Positions 1 to 11,717 of a DNA stretch of 64,000 nucleotides are shown piece by piece; position 1 is the first letter of the stretch; each line of letters opens with the position of its first letter. The stretch comes from Erodium maritimum (taxonomy: Eukaryota > Streptophyta > Magnoliopsida > Geraniales > Geraniaceae). Where the stretch lies: positions 6,462,001 through 6,526,000 of the forward strand of contig OY997588.1 of the NCBI GenBank assembly GCA_963921825.1, in the 5' to 3' direction. The notes under the pieces are model-generated. The model searched no databases. It had not been told where the DNA came from and saw only the letters and a list, made by a program, of their open reading frames with translations. The translations under genes and the position numbers were made by a program.

Positions 1-320
1 ATAGTAGTAAACAGAGTTTTTGACATAATGTAAAGTTTAAAATAAAAATATCCATGTGCTTGAATTGTTCAAGGAGAAGGGTTAATATTAGCCATACTAA
101 TTAGATTAATTAACTTCGAAAATTACCTTCCTTGAAGTACCTTTGCTAGCAATTTCAAAGGATAAGTGTCTGGATAATTTGAACCATCCAGTCGAACCAA
201 CCTAAGCTGAATTGAGGCATAAAATGGGACAAATTAAAAAACATATTTAGTAGTATATATATATGGACATAATAAAAAGGAGCAAATTAAAAAAACATAT
301 TAAAAATAATAATTTAGTAC

Positions 321-420
321 TTGCATCTGAGACATCATCCGTGGCCTCTACATGGACACCCGCAAGCAATACATATATGGTGCTTACTCCAAGCAATATC
401 AAAACGTTGATGATCTTCAT
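321..420 (-). other. possible first exon with signal peptide (partial gene)
   Basis: Reading down from the ATG at 420, the minus strand encodes about 33 residues starting MKIINVLILLGVSTIYVLL, which looks like a secretory signal peptide ending near HVEA. A possible GT donor follows at 320-319. The matching downstream exon would lie at positions below about 230 or outside the window. I could not join a second exon in a frame free of stops, so the gene is neither complete nor identified. It may be a relic or a chance ORF. Confidence is low. Confidence 0.2.
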
Positions 421-889
421 ATTTTTTCTTTCATAAAAATGAATTAGCATTCGATTAGTTTATTTATTTATTTTGATTATCATCTATCACATAACGTGTG
501 AATAAAAGAGTTTTAAACCTTTTTTTTACGTTTATTGAAATCATGTTAATTCAAAGATGATATGTAACTTCATTATGTTTATTTGAGTCTTTTATGTGAT
601 TTTTTAACGGCTCAATAAATGATCAATGTAAATATTTGTTTGCTAAGTTACAAATTATATTACAAATATGAGAATGAAAAGGATTAATGTAACAAAGACC
701 GTCTATATTACTTGTCAATCATGAGATTGCCTTTGAATTATCCATCTAAGAAAATTTTAACATATAGAGTTGAATAATATATAGATTTTCGTCCCACACG
801 ACATCGTCTTTAAATCTCTTTCCAAAAATAAATTACATATAGAGTTCAACAACATATAGATAAACAATTGTGAAGAACACTATGCTACA

Positions 890-2300
890 ATAAACACCGA
901 AAAACCCTGAGGTCGTCTGTAATTCCGGGGGTTTTCATGTCTAAGGTCGTCGTCTCTGATGTCGTCGTCGTTTTTTATTTCTTTTTTTATCAGAGAAGTT
1001 TTATAAAGCCTCAGTCTTAAAAAAAAGACATAGACAATCTGCACAAGGGTAGATTAATAACCACGAACTACAAAGTTCAAACAATACCAAAACTGGAACG
1101 ATCAACCCAAAACCAAATAAGAACCAGAAACCACAAAACCAAAACAAAAACGAAAAGCCAAGCAAACAAGCCTACTAAACCCAACCCTTACGACCTGGAA
1201 TCCAAGAGGCTCCAGCAAGTCAATACCAGAAACTTGCACCAAACCAGAACAAAGAACCGATAACATACACGAATCGTACCTTCCCTACTCAGAAGGAATC
1301 CACTCCCGACACAAACCCCCACCAAAGCAGTATAGATCCTCAACCTACACGAGGGAGAACATCCTAAACCTTTTGGGGGCACCTCCTCAATCCCACGTGG
1401 ATGTCCGAAATGGTATCAGAATCGGATAGGTCAGAATCTGAAACTGAAGGGCGCAGTTCTGCATCTAACACTTCAAGTTCCTTCCGGAACTGGTCGGTAG
1501 AAACCTTGGACTTAAATCCAAGTTTGCTACAATAAGCTCAAGCCTTGGTAGCTGCCTGATGTTTACTCTGATCTCTACTGGACCTAGGCCCGTAAGCATC
1601 ATCCGCCAGCACCTGATCCGAAAGAGACCCCGAGTTGCCCCAGAGTTCCTTGCCCCTAAGCGCGCGCTTCTTTTTGCGGAATAGGAAAATACTCGACACC
1701 GTCTTTTCTGAGTCACAGGTCCCTAACGGGGATTTTGTGTCTAGCACAACCTATTCAATATGAGCTTGAATTAAACGCGGTCCTACTCTCCCATTAAGAG
1801 AATGTGAAGGAGTCACACTGATGTCGTCGCCATCTCTAGAGTCGTTCCTAAAGCCGCAGCCGGCGCGTCCTTCTCCCTGGCCTCCACCGTCGCAACCGCC
1901 TCGACTCCTTTCAAGATTATGGATCTGGCTAATCGAGAGAGTCTTTTTTATTTTATTTGAGTTTGTCTTTGCAGGATCAATGTCTAGTGAACAGAGAATC
2001 AGAGATTTTTCCAGGGAGGAAACCCCGACTTATATATTGCCTCCCACTATTACTGTTGAAGTCCTTGGCCGATTTTCAAAGCAGGAATTCCAGTATCACC
2101 TTCTCAACCCCCGTCTTCCTTCCTTGCCTATACGGCGTTCTACTTTAATATTAGCTTGCCTATATGGCGCCCCATCCAATACCATCATGGACTGTTATAA
2201 TATGAAAAAAACAGCGAACACTTTGTGTTTTTTGTCTGTTCTTCGTGGTTATGGATTTATCTTTGATGCACTCAGATGTATTTGAAGTCTAAATTAATGA
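890..2300 (+). repeat. dispersed repeat copy A (interrupted by an insertion)
   Basis: The stretches 890-967 and 1818-2300 together match a second copy near 57400-57960. The match covers a run of cgtcgtctctgatgtcg, the text around tctctagagtcgt, the coding-like stretch for QRIRDF...LPPTITVEVL, and a tail ending agatgtatttgaag. Both copies keep one reading frame open over about 60 residues (1981-2148 here). That frame has no family I recognise, and most differences between the copies look non-synonymous. It is probably a transposon or gene relic. Copy A is split by the 850-base insertion listed separately. Confidence 0.6.
968..1817 (-). mobile_element. 5'-truncated LINE-type insertion with 12-bp target duplication
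   Basis: The block begins with T-rich sequence (ttttttatttcttttttt), which is a poly(A) tail on the minus strand, preceded there by a LINE-like 3' UTR (ataaaacttctctgataaa). It is bounded by direct repeats ctgatgtcgtcg at 956-967 and 1818-1829, a 12-bp target-site duplication. Copy B of the host repeat near 57.46 kb lacks the block and reads straight through, so it shows the empty site. No RT or RNase H motif remains, as expected for a 5'-truncated non-LTR copy. The short minus-strand ORFs inside were not recognised. Confidence 0.7.
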
Positions 2301-2339
2301 AATTGCATTTTGAGCGATAAAAATACAATTTTTGGATAG

Positions 2340-3715
2340 TACAAAGTCTACAAGTTTTTTTTTTCCAAATTATCAGTAAATATTAAAAGTCTGTTTCTTT
2401 TTTAAATGAACGATTGTATATTATAAACAACGAAGTGTTTACAGAGCAGAAAAGCAATAAAACACTGGAAATGAAATGACATAAATGAAACGAGTTCCTA
2501 CGATGGAGGATACTCGGATTGTAAATTAAAGAGCTCAAGGCACCGACTGCCTCCTGTAAGCGCCTGGAGGGTGATACTGCGGTAGCGTCTGACGACGCCG
2601 ATACAGCGAATCCAGATTGACGGAAGCTAGGGTAGAGCAGACACCTTATCGGAGATAAGTAATGATGGAAAAAGTACTCCCCCAGATTGTCAGTGTGCGT
2701 CGTCCTCCCTTAACTGATAATGGTAGGGCTCCAAAACGCGTGATTGTTGACCTCCGAGCTGGTAGGGAAGTACCGTGCCGGTTCTTGGTGGGACCGCTGC
2801 CACCTTACGTCCAGAGGGGAGGTACAACCGGATGACCCCCCCTCTGGACCACCTCGGACTCATTCGGCGAGGCGAGGGTGCTTATCGCCCCTTGCTGTTG
2901 TACGATACATCCATTTGGGCCGTGTAAAGCCCACCTCCTAGCCTCTTTGGCCCACTGAGTCTTCAACCGTCCTCGGCCCACCATTGTTTGGGCCTCCAAC
3001 CCTCAACCCGAGCCCATCACATGAGGCTCGGCTCGACCCAAGAGCCCTAAGGCCAAGCCGAAAGACGCGTCGTCGCAACCTGTGGTCCCAGGACGGTCCC
3101 CGTCGCCGCCAGGTTCCTTCTTCCCTCTGGCCGGCTGGAGTCCCTTCCACAACGTCCTGAGCGTCCAACATCGGTAGCGAGCCCGTATTAGTCGAACCTG
3201 GCGACGTCAGACCCCGCCACAATTCCTCCACCGCGGTCCGCCCCTATCGGAAGCTCCCGCCCTAAGGTCTCCGTCCTCCCTTTCCCCTAGGGATTGCATG
3301 AGCTATCTCCCCCGCCTGCTGGTGGAGAAGCCTTGAGATGGATCTCCCAACGCCGCCCCTCCCGAGACCGGTAGAGTTGTAGGCGAATGAGAGGTCGCAC
3401 GAGACAGCAAGAGTGGGGTACGTCTCAATAAGCCCCGACGATAACCCATCAAGTTCCCTTGTGTGGTCCGGCTTCCCAGACCTCTTACAGTCGCCGACCC
3501 GTCTCCCTTCTCCCTCCATGCTGAAAATACGAGACGATCTGTCTCCACCGAGCCCCCGTCCGAAACCGGCGATAGGGGTCATGGAGGAGAACGAGCCGGG
3601 AGAGTGTTGGAGATCGATCAGACGAACGCCATCAACTCTTTATCGTTGTCCATGTTACTCGCGTGTTGATGGTGATCGGTAGGATTGAGAGAATCCATCG
3701 TCGTCTTTTGTTCGT
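2340..3715 (-). repeat. GC-rich unidentified repeat, probably a retroelement relic
   Basis: About 1.3 kb of strikingly GC-rich sequence (2560-3690) sits between AT-rich flanks. Read on the minus strand it starts with a gene-like ATG region near 3700 and ends in A-rich sequence around 2400-2350 (poly-T on the plus strand), which suits a non-LTR element. The several 60-106 codon ORFs in competing frames show no motif I recognise. I did not find a target-site duplication. The assignment is an inference from composition and polarity. Confidence 0.3.
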
Positions 3716-5065
3716 AAAACCCTAAGGAGAGTTGCACTGATTAAATATTAAGAGTCTTAATCGGAAAAGTTAAATGAGTTAATTTTAAAATATTTTAGTT
3801 TTATTATTCAAAAGGAATAAAGGAATAAAATATGTAAGTCTTTTTTCCCTTAAATATAATATGCACCGTACTATTGACTCTCTTATTCATAAAATTCAAC
3901 CTTCAACATTTTCAAAATATTTTATATCTATTTGTCATTTCAACATCACAATTGTTGTTTTTGTCAACAATCTTTCATTATAGAAATGAAATATGGGTCT
4001 CCCAAATAAACCTCAATCTTCAAATTGAATAATAATCTCTTTGGAATTCCGTACTATATTAAATTCATCTCTATGGTGAACAAATGATTTCATTTCCATA
4101 ATTTATGGGGGGAAAAAACTATGTTCAAGAGGCCGACTTTCTAACTTAACTATACATAATTTTAAAAGTTTTCACTTACGAATATAAGAAAAATTAAGTA
4201 AAAGTGATTTAAAAAGTTGACAATTAAATATATATGGGACATCACAATATTTGAAGAGCCAAGGCTCAATTTCTCATATGAGGTACCTTTAGATAGATAT
4301 GTATTTTGTTGTATTATTGGAATAAGACCACCGCCGACCAAGGCCTATTTATTTGAAAATTATATATGATATATTTTCACATAAGTATTGGATGAAATAA
4401 TGAACAATTTCTTTTCAGAAGATTATACTTCTTTTTTAATCCATTCTCCACCCAACTTTGGAAGATCCGAACTCATATTTTCACCATATATATCATCAAA
4501 CATATAGCTCAAGTGGCATTGTTTCTTGTTAATATAACCAGTTAATTATGATATTGCACTGCTCAATTGAGAAGTAAATACAAATGTGATACAACAACTT
4601 GAAGTATATCATCTAAATATTACTGGAAAAACACCTCTAAAAGATCTTTTTACCGTTTCAGGCGTAATCGGTTATCGTTCACATTTGCCAAGTCCGTTAC
4701 AATCTCCCTACTCTATATAATTGGAGCTTTTAAGCTCGTGTATAGGTCTTCTGGCACTCTTTTCCTCGGTATCAATCATTTGTATACCTTTCTTTATCGG
4801 TCATACAAATTTAAATTAAAACATCTCCCGTGAAAAAAGCTATTAGTTGTGTTAATCTTAAGAAGCAACCCGTCATTGATCATTACCACTGGTTGACTCT
4901 CGATAAGTTTATCCTAAACATCACCCGAAATGTAAAATATGAAGTAGATGAATTAAATCAAATCAAAACAAATCTATTTTATTTATTCTGATTTGATTAC
5001 CTTCAATACGAAACACTTCGGGCGGTCAAACCAAGGACCCAAGATTAGTCTATTAGACACATCTC
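3716..5065. other. AT-rich spacer upstream of the BBE-like gene
   Basis: No gene is visible. The part at 4640-4880 resembles intron sequence at 6150-6310 of the following gene; both contain a ttgtgttaatc-type stretch followed by agaagcaac or aaagcagc. This suggests a short shared repeat. The rest shows no structure I can name. Confidence 0.4.
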
Positions 5066-5072
5066 TATAAAT
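5066..5072 (+). promoter_or_regulatory. TATA box candidate for the BBE-like gene
   Basis: tataaat lies 37 bases before the ATG at 5109, which implies a transcription start near 5097 and a very short leader. Inferred from position and motif only. Confidence 0.45.
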
Positions 5073-5108
5073 GAACAACATTCATAGGGAAAAAAACAGA
5101 ACAAAACG

Positions 5109-7572
5109 ATGAAAACTATAACTTGTTCAATCTTGTTAACAACGTTTTCAATCCTCGTCTTGTCGGTCTCGTGTTCGACTCTAGACGAGTTCCTCCGATG
5201 CTTGCCCAGAAACTCCAACACCTCTAATCCGATCAAAAACTTCGTTTACACCCCAAACAATCCCTCGTATTTGTACATCTTACGTTTTTACGCACGAAAT
5301 GCCAGAATCGTTAGCTCGATAAACCCGAAACCGTTGGCAATTGTGGCCGCTGGTAGTGGCTCTCATGTCCGAGCGACTGTGATTTGCGCCAGGTCTGGTG
5401 GCTTACAGATCAGGACTCGGAGTGGAGGACATGATTACGAAGGGTTGTCGTACAGATCGGACGTGCCTTTTGTGATAGTTGACATGTTTAATCTCCGAGA
5501 GATTAGAGTGAACGTCGGAGAAGAGACTGCTTGGGTTCAGACAGGTGCTACTCTCGGTGACCTTTACTATGCAATTGCACACAAGAGCAAGGTATGTTAC
5601 AGTTGTCACATATAACCAATACTTAACTAGGCCTATTTTTTTTTTTGAGGTAAAATATGGGATGTTTCATTACTTTGTTAAATCGTCATTCGAGACTACA
5701 AGAATTTTTTCAGGGATCGGGGTTGTAGCTCAATCCACCAAATCCCAATTACAAGCATTTTTAGTTAGAATATGAGCTACTGAATTCGCCTCCCTACGAA
5801 TATGTTGTAGGGAGAAACCTGTTAAAGCCCTACAATCCGTCAGCAATAGACCGAACGACGAAATCATGTCATCGAACCCATTAACTACTTGGACCATCTC
5901 TAAGCAATCTGACTCAACCACTTCTTAAAACCAACTTGTTTCATATATCCAAGTCAACGTTTCCAAGATGATCAATATCTAGATCACCTCGGATCTATTA
6001 GGCCTAGTTAACTTCCAAGGATTATGGTAAAATAAGTATGACATGTTTTTTTTATTATTAAAAATTACGGCTACCTTTTTGAACTATTGTTTTCTTTATA
6101 TACTCTATATAAATATGACGATTTCTTCCTTACAATTTAAATGTACCAGTCATCCTTCACAGTTGTAACACCCGATACAATCTTCCCCTCTTCCATACAA
6201 TTCAAGTCTTTTTTGCTCTTGCCATTCTCATTTTTTGTGTACCGGTCATTTGTATGTATGAGTCGAGCTAGCAATTGTGTTAATCCTAAAAAGCAGCTAA
6301 CTTTCAATCTTCTTCATGATTTGTAGGAAATTTTGTTTTCAAATCAATATGTAATATGTTAAATATGACGATTTTAGTTATCCCCTAAAAACATTAGTTG
6401 GATAAACTCGATCTAATGGCTTGTAATAGTCTTTGGTTTGTATCGAAAACAATTTTATCATTCTATACCGCATGCAGGTCCATGCCTTTCCCGGAGGTGT
6501 GTGCCCTACGGTGGGGATCGGAGGCCACTTCAGCGGCGGCGGATACGGGAACTTAATGAGGAAACACGGCCTCTCCGTCGACAACATCATCGACGCCCAA
6601 CTCGTCGACGTCAACGGCAAGACCCTCAACAGAAAGTCAATGGGAGAAGATGTGTTCTGGGCCATAAGAGGAGGAGGCGGAGCAAGCTTCGGAGTCATCC
6701 TCTCATGGAAGATCAAACTCGTCCGAGTACCTCAAAACGTCACCGTTTTCCGAATACAAAGAACAATCCCGCAAGGCGCAATCGACATAGCCCACAAATG
6801 GCAACACGTAGCCAGCAAATTACCAAAAAACCTCTTCATCAGATTAGAAACAAACCTAAACCAAATCCAAAACAGAGTAAGTATCGTGCTCATCTTCTCC
6901 GGCCAGTTCCTTGGAGCGCAAGCAACACTCCTCCCATTGATGAATCGATCGTTCCCCGAACTGGGTCTCAAGGAAATCGACTGTATCGAGATGGGTTGGG
7001 TCCAATCGACGATGTTCTGGGCTGGTTTCGCGTTGGGGACGCCATTGGAGGAGCTTCAGAACAGGACGTACCCGACCAATTACTTCAAAAACAAGTCTGA
7101 TTATGTGAAGGAACCCATCTCGAGGAAGTCTCTGGAATCGATTTACAAGATGATGATCGATTCGGGGAAGATTGGGATGCAATGGAACCCATATGGGGGG
7201 AGGATGAGTGAGATCTCGGAGTCGGAAACTCCATTTCCTCACAGGAAAGGTGTGATTTTTAAGGTTCAGTACTGGGTTTCGTGGCAAGAGGATGAAGATG
7301 GAGACAAGGAGAGGTACATGGAGGTGATGAGGAGGTTTTATGAAGCAATGGCTCCACATGTGTCTAAGTCGCCGAGGGAGGCGTTTCTGAACTACAGAGA
7401 CCTTGACATTGGTAGATCTCTGAGTAATGAGACGAGACTTGGAGATGCGATTGAGTATGGAGTGAAGCTTTTTAAGGGTAATTTTGAGAGATTGATGAGA
7501 GCCAAAACTGTGGTTGATCCGAGTAATTTCTTTAAGAATGAGCAGAGTATTCCACCTCTTGTTTCTCTCTAG
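5109..7572 (+). CDS. Berberine-bridge-enzyme-like FAD-linked oxidase (secreted)
   Basis: Two exons, 5109-5591 and 6478-7572, give a 525-residue protein; the 886-base phase-0 intron has clean GT/AG ends (AAG|gtatgt, catgcag|GTC). Family members are flavoprotein oxidases that act on alkaloids, cannabinoids, monolignols or sugars, usually in the secretory pathway or wall. Residues 1-22 look like a signal peptide. The FAD_binding_4 (PCMH) domain carries RSGGHDYEG with His108 and GGVCPTVG with Cys170, the pair that anchors FAD bicovalently, 62 residues apart. The C-terminal BBE domain shows NYRDLDIG and the ending VDPSNFFKNEQSIPP. The length is normal and no break is seen. Many relatives lack introns, so this intron, which has taken up a LINE fragment, is worth noting. 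The substrate cannot be predicted. Confidence 0.93.
5636..5926 (-). mobile_element. 5'-truncated LINE fragment (RNase H end) in BBE-like intron
   Basis: A run of T at 5636-5646 (poly(A) on the minus strand) is followed, reading the minus strand, by a coding relic at 5921-5730. It has the tail of a plant LINE RNase H domain: VESDCLEMV, FGLLLTDCRAL and REANSVAHILTKNA. These are the ESD..., DCR... and N.VAH.LA... motifs of that domain. The 5' part of the element is missing. I could not find a clean target duplication; short inverted copies of ttaactaggccta flank the piece instead. Confidence 0.7.
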
Positions 7573-9061
7573 TGAAGAATCAAAACAGAGGAAGAAGATG
7601 AAAGTTGTGGAAATTATTACAGTAGAATGTTCATTGAAAATGTCTTAGGTGAGCTTGTATTCATGTGTTTGCTGATTTTATCCATTTTTGACTTGTCTTG
7701 AAATTTACTCTAAAGTATTATCAGTTGGGAATTCTCTTTTTTTGGATAAACAACTTTGTAGTTTAACGGGATCTCACAAGACTTGAGCGTTATATCCATT
7801 AGCCGTTTCTGGGAGGCCCAATAACTATCAGCGCGATAAATTGCTCTCAACTCTCGGATTTGATATCCCAAAACGAATAGAGATACAATTTACAAAATTG
7901 CGACACAACGCTTAAAATCCAAATCAAACTTTCCGATGAGCCTTGAAAAATGTGAAATACTCTCTTGTTGAGACCTTTAGTATTATCAGTTAAGAATTTG
8001 GATGCCAAGAGTTGCTATTATCTATGTAATTTGAGGGATGTGAATTTTACTTCATGTTTATTTTATAGTATCTTCAAAGCCTCTAAGAACCTATGCAATC
8101 GGGACGAATTGTCATCTGGGTGCAAGTTTCATCGTCCCGTTAATCCACCTCTGAAACTAATTCATCTATCTTCCGATCGCTTTCTATACCATATGTGATA
8201 ATTTATTTAGATACGTTGGGTTAATCATCTCAAACGATTATAAGAGAATGGACAAATCAACCGACCAGTTGAGGACTACTCTCCTCCAGTGGGCAAACCT
8301 GACTAGAGATCTCTTACTTAACATCAATTTATTTGTTTTTTGAAATTCGAACTCAGGACTCGCTAATTTGGCTTCTTCTGAATTTGAACTTTCAAAGTCC
8401 ATGGTCAAATATAAAAATTATTTTATCAAACTATTTATTTAGATATATCAGCAATAATCTTTATTAGCGGTAAAATTAAAGTTCAGAGACTTCTATTTAC
8501 ATTTTCAACGTTCAAAATTTTGGGGCCTGCAGTTCACTGAAAAACTTGTGTTTAAAATTTACATATTTTTGTGTAGGGTCAAGCGATTGAGTTTTACAAG
8601 GAAACGACAACCGTACACGTGGCGAGCATCGAGTTCATCAGTTACCTTCCCCACGCATTCGGTGCAGCTTGGCCTAGTCTCAGTAACACTTGTTGATGAT
8701 GCGTTTTTTGACCGTTGCACAGTGCACACACGATAAATCCATTCAAAGGAACTTTAGCATTTTACAAGATTACTTGTACGTTACTGTTTGGGTGTTTCAA
8801 CTACAATTTATTAGATCATTAATCCTGTAATATGTCTCTATTAAAAACATTAATTTTAATTATTTATGTATGAATTTAAAAATAATTAAAAAATGTTAAT
8901 TTAATTTACAATGTACCTGATGAACAGTTTGTCATCACTGGTTACGAGGAGGCGAAACCATAACAGACAAAGAGAAGACCAGGTCAGGTGGACCCCACGA
9001 CCTCTTCCGCTAACGGCTACTTTTCCCTTCTCTTCTTCAACCCTGAGCCACTCAGTCCTCA
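7573..9061. other. spacer between BBE-like and phytocyanin genes
   Basis: It contains the 3' flank of the oxidase gene and then AT-rich DNA. A T-run at 7738-7744 followed by a ggataaacaacttt stretch, and the aattcgaactcaggac stretch near 8345, look like ends of old retroposons, but I cannot define an element. No gene is visible; the ORFs at 7965-8198 and 8548-8736 carry no recognisable domain. Confidence 0.35.
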
Positions 9062-9062
9062 C

Positions 9063-9069
9063 TATATAA
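9063..9069 (+). promoter_or_regulatory. TATA box of the phytocyanin gene
   Basis: tatataa lies 89 bases before the start codon, giving an expected leader of about 60 bases that is rich in CT repeats. Motif and spacing are both typical. Confidence 0.6.
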
Positions 9070-9157
9070 CAACCAGACACAACCTCACTCACTCCATTGC
9101 TCTCTCTCTCGCTCAATCCAAGTTTTCACCTCCATTGTTTCTCTCGCTTTCGAATCA

Positions 9158-9801
9158 ATGGCTTGGATTGTGTTGTCGTCTCTGCTGCTTGCGTTTATCT
9201 TCTTCAGCTTCTCGGCGGAGGCCAGAGAGGTTCTGGTCGGAGGCAGAGCCGACGCCTGGAAGGTCCCTTCCTCCGAATCGGACTCCCTCAACAAGTGGGC
9301 CGAGAAAGCTCGCTTCCTCGTCGGCGATTCTCTCGGTAAATTCCGTTAATTTCGAAAAATCCCCATCTGGGTCGTCTTCTCCGTCGAACACTCTGTTTTT
9401 CTAACACACTCTGTTTTTTCATTTTGTGCATTTTTGCAGTCTGGAAGTACGATGGCTCCAAGGACTCGGTTCTGCAGGTGAGCCAAGCCGACTACGTGAA
9501 CTGCAACACGACGAGGCCGATCGAGGAGTACAAGGACGGGAGCACCAAGGTGAAGCTAGAGAGGTCCGGGGCTTTCTTCTTCATCAGCGGAGCGAAGGGT
9601 CACTGCGAGAAGGGGCAGAAGCTTCATGTGGTGGTTATGGCTCCCAGGCACAGATCCATGGCTCCGGCGCCGGCTCCGGGACCTGTTGAGTACACCAGCA
9701 CTGCTGTTCCTCCGGCGGCCACTGGATCTGCTTCGAGCTTGAGCTGGAGTGGTGTTGGTACTTTGATTTTGGTGGCGGTAATGGGGGTTTTGGGTCTCTG
9801 A
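9158..9801 (+). CDS. Early nodulin-like protein (phytocyanin, GPI-anchored arabinogalactan type)
   Basis: Exons 9158-9335 and 9440-9801 encode 179 residues. The single intron falls inside the codon of the Val in DSLVWKYD, the position usual for phytocyanins. Residues 1-22 are a signal peptide. The plastocyanin-like domain follows: WAEKARFLVGDSLVWKYD, NCNTTRPI, and FFISGAKGHCEKGQKL with the two disulphide cysteines. The copper site is incomplete: a KDSV stretch and an ISG stretch stand where copper-binding relatives carry His and Cys, so it should not bind type 1 copper. A short Pro-rich stretch (APAPAPGP) offers hydroxyproline glycosylation sites, and a hydrophobic C-terminus (TLILVAVMGVLGL) suits GPI anchoring. 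Related ENODLs act at the plasma membrane in cell-wall and reproductive contexts. The role of this one is unknown. Confidence 0.93.
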
Positions 9802-10285
9802 ATCGAGATCTAGTGGGTCTGTGAGTGAGTATCGGTTCAATATTTGTTTTGATCGATCGATATGAGAGCTGTGGTGGTTCTGGAGAATTATTAATTTATT
9901 AGTAGATTTTAATTAAAATTGGGTTTGTTCTTCTCGGCGTTTTGTTCCGGGTATTATTTTGTTCTAATGAAAAATATATGGTTGGTGGTTTTATTTACTA
10001 GCTTCAGCTTCTCATTTCTGTTCCTCATTTTTGCGTGCTTAATTGGGTATAAGATATAATTACCAAAATTTGTCTGAAATTTTCCAAATTATCCTATACT
10101 TTGGCAAGTTTGGGTCCATATATGTGCGGGTCGGATTTGGCTACCAGTACGATATAATACGACGCCGTTTTAGCTGCTCATGAACTATGTCACTTTTCAG
10201 TTTCTTCTTCAATCCCAACTCTCCGAGCTCGTCGGGTTTGAGGAAAATTCTTACTTGTATATGTGATTAAATTTGGTGTTGATTT

Positions 10286-10633
10286 TGGTCGGTTTGATTC
10301 AAATATTTATTTCATATTTGGGGGTTGCAAAACATTGCTTTGGTACTTGAATTTAAGGGGAAATTAGAGAAAATGTACTATGTAAAAGGTTAGTGGGTTA
10401 TGAACAAAATGGATAATTTGACACTTTCAGAACTTGAATCTGAAGCTATGAGTGAGAGATGGTCGGTTTGATTCAAATATTTATTTCATATTTGGGGGTT
10501 GCAAAACATTGCTTTGGTACTTGAATTTAAGGGGAAATTAGAGAAAATGTACTATGTAAAAGGTTAGTGGGTTATGAACAAAATGGATAATTTGAAACTT
10601 TCAGAACTTGAATCTGAAGCTATGAGTGAGAGA
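10286..10633 (+). repeat. 174-bp perfect-unit tandem duplication
   Basis: Positions 10286-10459 and 10460-10633 repeat the same 174 bases head to tail. I found one difference by eye (gacactttc against gaaactttc). The near identity points to a recent duplication. It sits in noncoding DNA downstream of the phytocyanin gene. Confidence 0.9.
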
Positions 10634-10744
10634 TTATATTGATAGTGTCATACTCATAACATAAGTACTGAACTTGTAGTTGATTTTTTGGCTTCATAGA
10701 AACTTCAGAGAAGCAAACTCTGTAATTTGCTTTGAAAAACAACA

Positions 10745-10972
10745 GTGAGGGGAAGTGTCATCGGAGAAGTGTTGGCAATGCGGTTCAAGGTGAGGGGTCC
10801 TGAAGATGGACTGGGAAGTGGGATCTATATGGATGTGAAGAGGGAGGTTGAGAAGAAAGTGTTTAAGAACCACAACAAGGTATGGGCCATTGTCAATTCA
10901 TTGAAGAGCAATGGAGTTATACTTAATCTGCACAATAACAATGATGACGATGGTACTTCAGGGTCATTTTAA
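10745..10972 (+). other. small unrecognised ORF, possible exon
   Basis: An open frame runs through a stretch of balanced codon use (KVRGPEDGLGSGIYMDVKRE, KNHNKVWAIVNSLKSNG), preceded by an AG acceptor-like aaaacaacag. About 600 bases upstream lies the acgacgccgttttag motif, often seen near plant transcription starts. I do not recognise the protein. It could be the last exon of a small gene or a chance ORF. Confidence 0.2.
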
Positions 10973-11148
10973 TATTTGATCTGATGGTCATTCACATGTA
11001 AAATTTACATTGACAAAATCACTGATATGTGTTCATGGATAATAAAACAGTACAAACATAGCCTGAACATATGCGACTATGATAATTTTTCCTACCGTAT
11101 CCAACTCAGAACACTTCACCGAGTAAAGCAACAATAGTACACGTTGAG

Positions 11149-11311
11149 TTCCTTCTATCACTTTTACCGTTCCGTATAGCCCCAAAATGGATGCTATGTT
11201 ATGTTATCTTAAGCCCCAATATGATATTATGTTATCTTAAGCCTATAATGGATACTGATTCAGTATAGCCCCAAAATGAATTAAGTTCCTTCTATCACTT
11301 TTACCGTTCCG
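11149..11311. repeat. short direct repeats in spacer
   Basis: The 27-base stretch beginning gttccttctatcac occurs at about 11149 and again at about 11285, and tatagccccaaaatg and gttatcttaagcc also recur between them. This is a small local duplication patch of no visible function. Confidence 0.6.
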
Positions 11312-11717
11312 GGCCAACAAACTAACCAAAAAGGAGTGGAGACCTTTCGGTAACATCTGTGTTGATAACATTAGAACCTATAATATGATTCACAATGCAG
11401 AAGCAATAAAGATCAGTGTAATGTTCAGTACTTAAAGAACTTGTATCTGCATATCCATAACAGGCAATAGCATAGACAAAATACGTGATAAAAAAGAACG
11501 TAATCGTGACTTTACTAAGAACCTGTATCAAATGGGCGATTCATCTTAAGTAGTCTGAAATTGAATATAATAACTATGGCAGCAAAATAACAACTTTGTC
11601 ACCGATTCAAAAACCGAGTACAAAGACAAAACATTCCATACCTTAACAAGCCCTAGGTGTACCCTACAATTTGCTGTTACCTTGAAAACAACCAAGACAC
11701 GCATCTGTTTTAAGTAA

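Noticed and set aside
6856-7359. 167-codon ORF antisense to the BBE-like exon 2
   Set aside because: Shadow of a well-supported coding exon.
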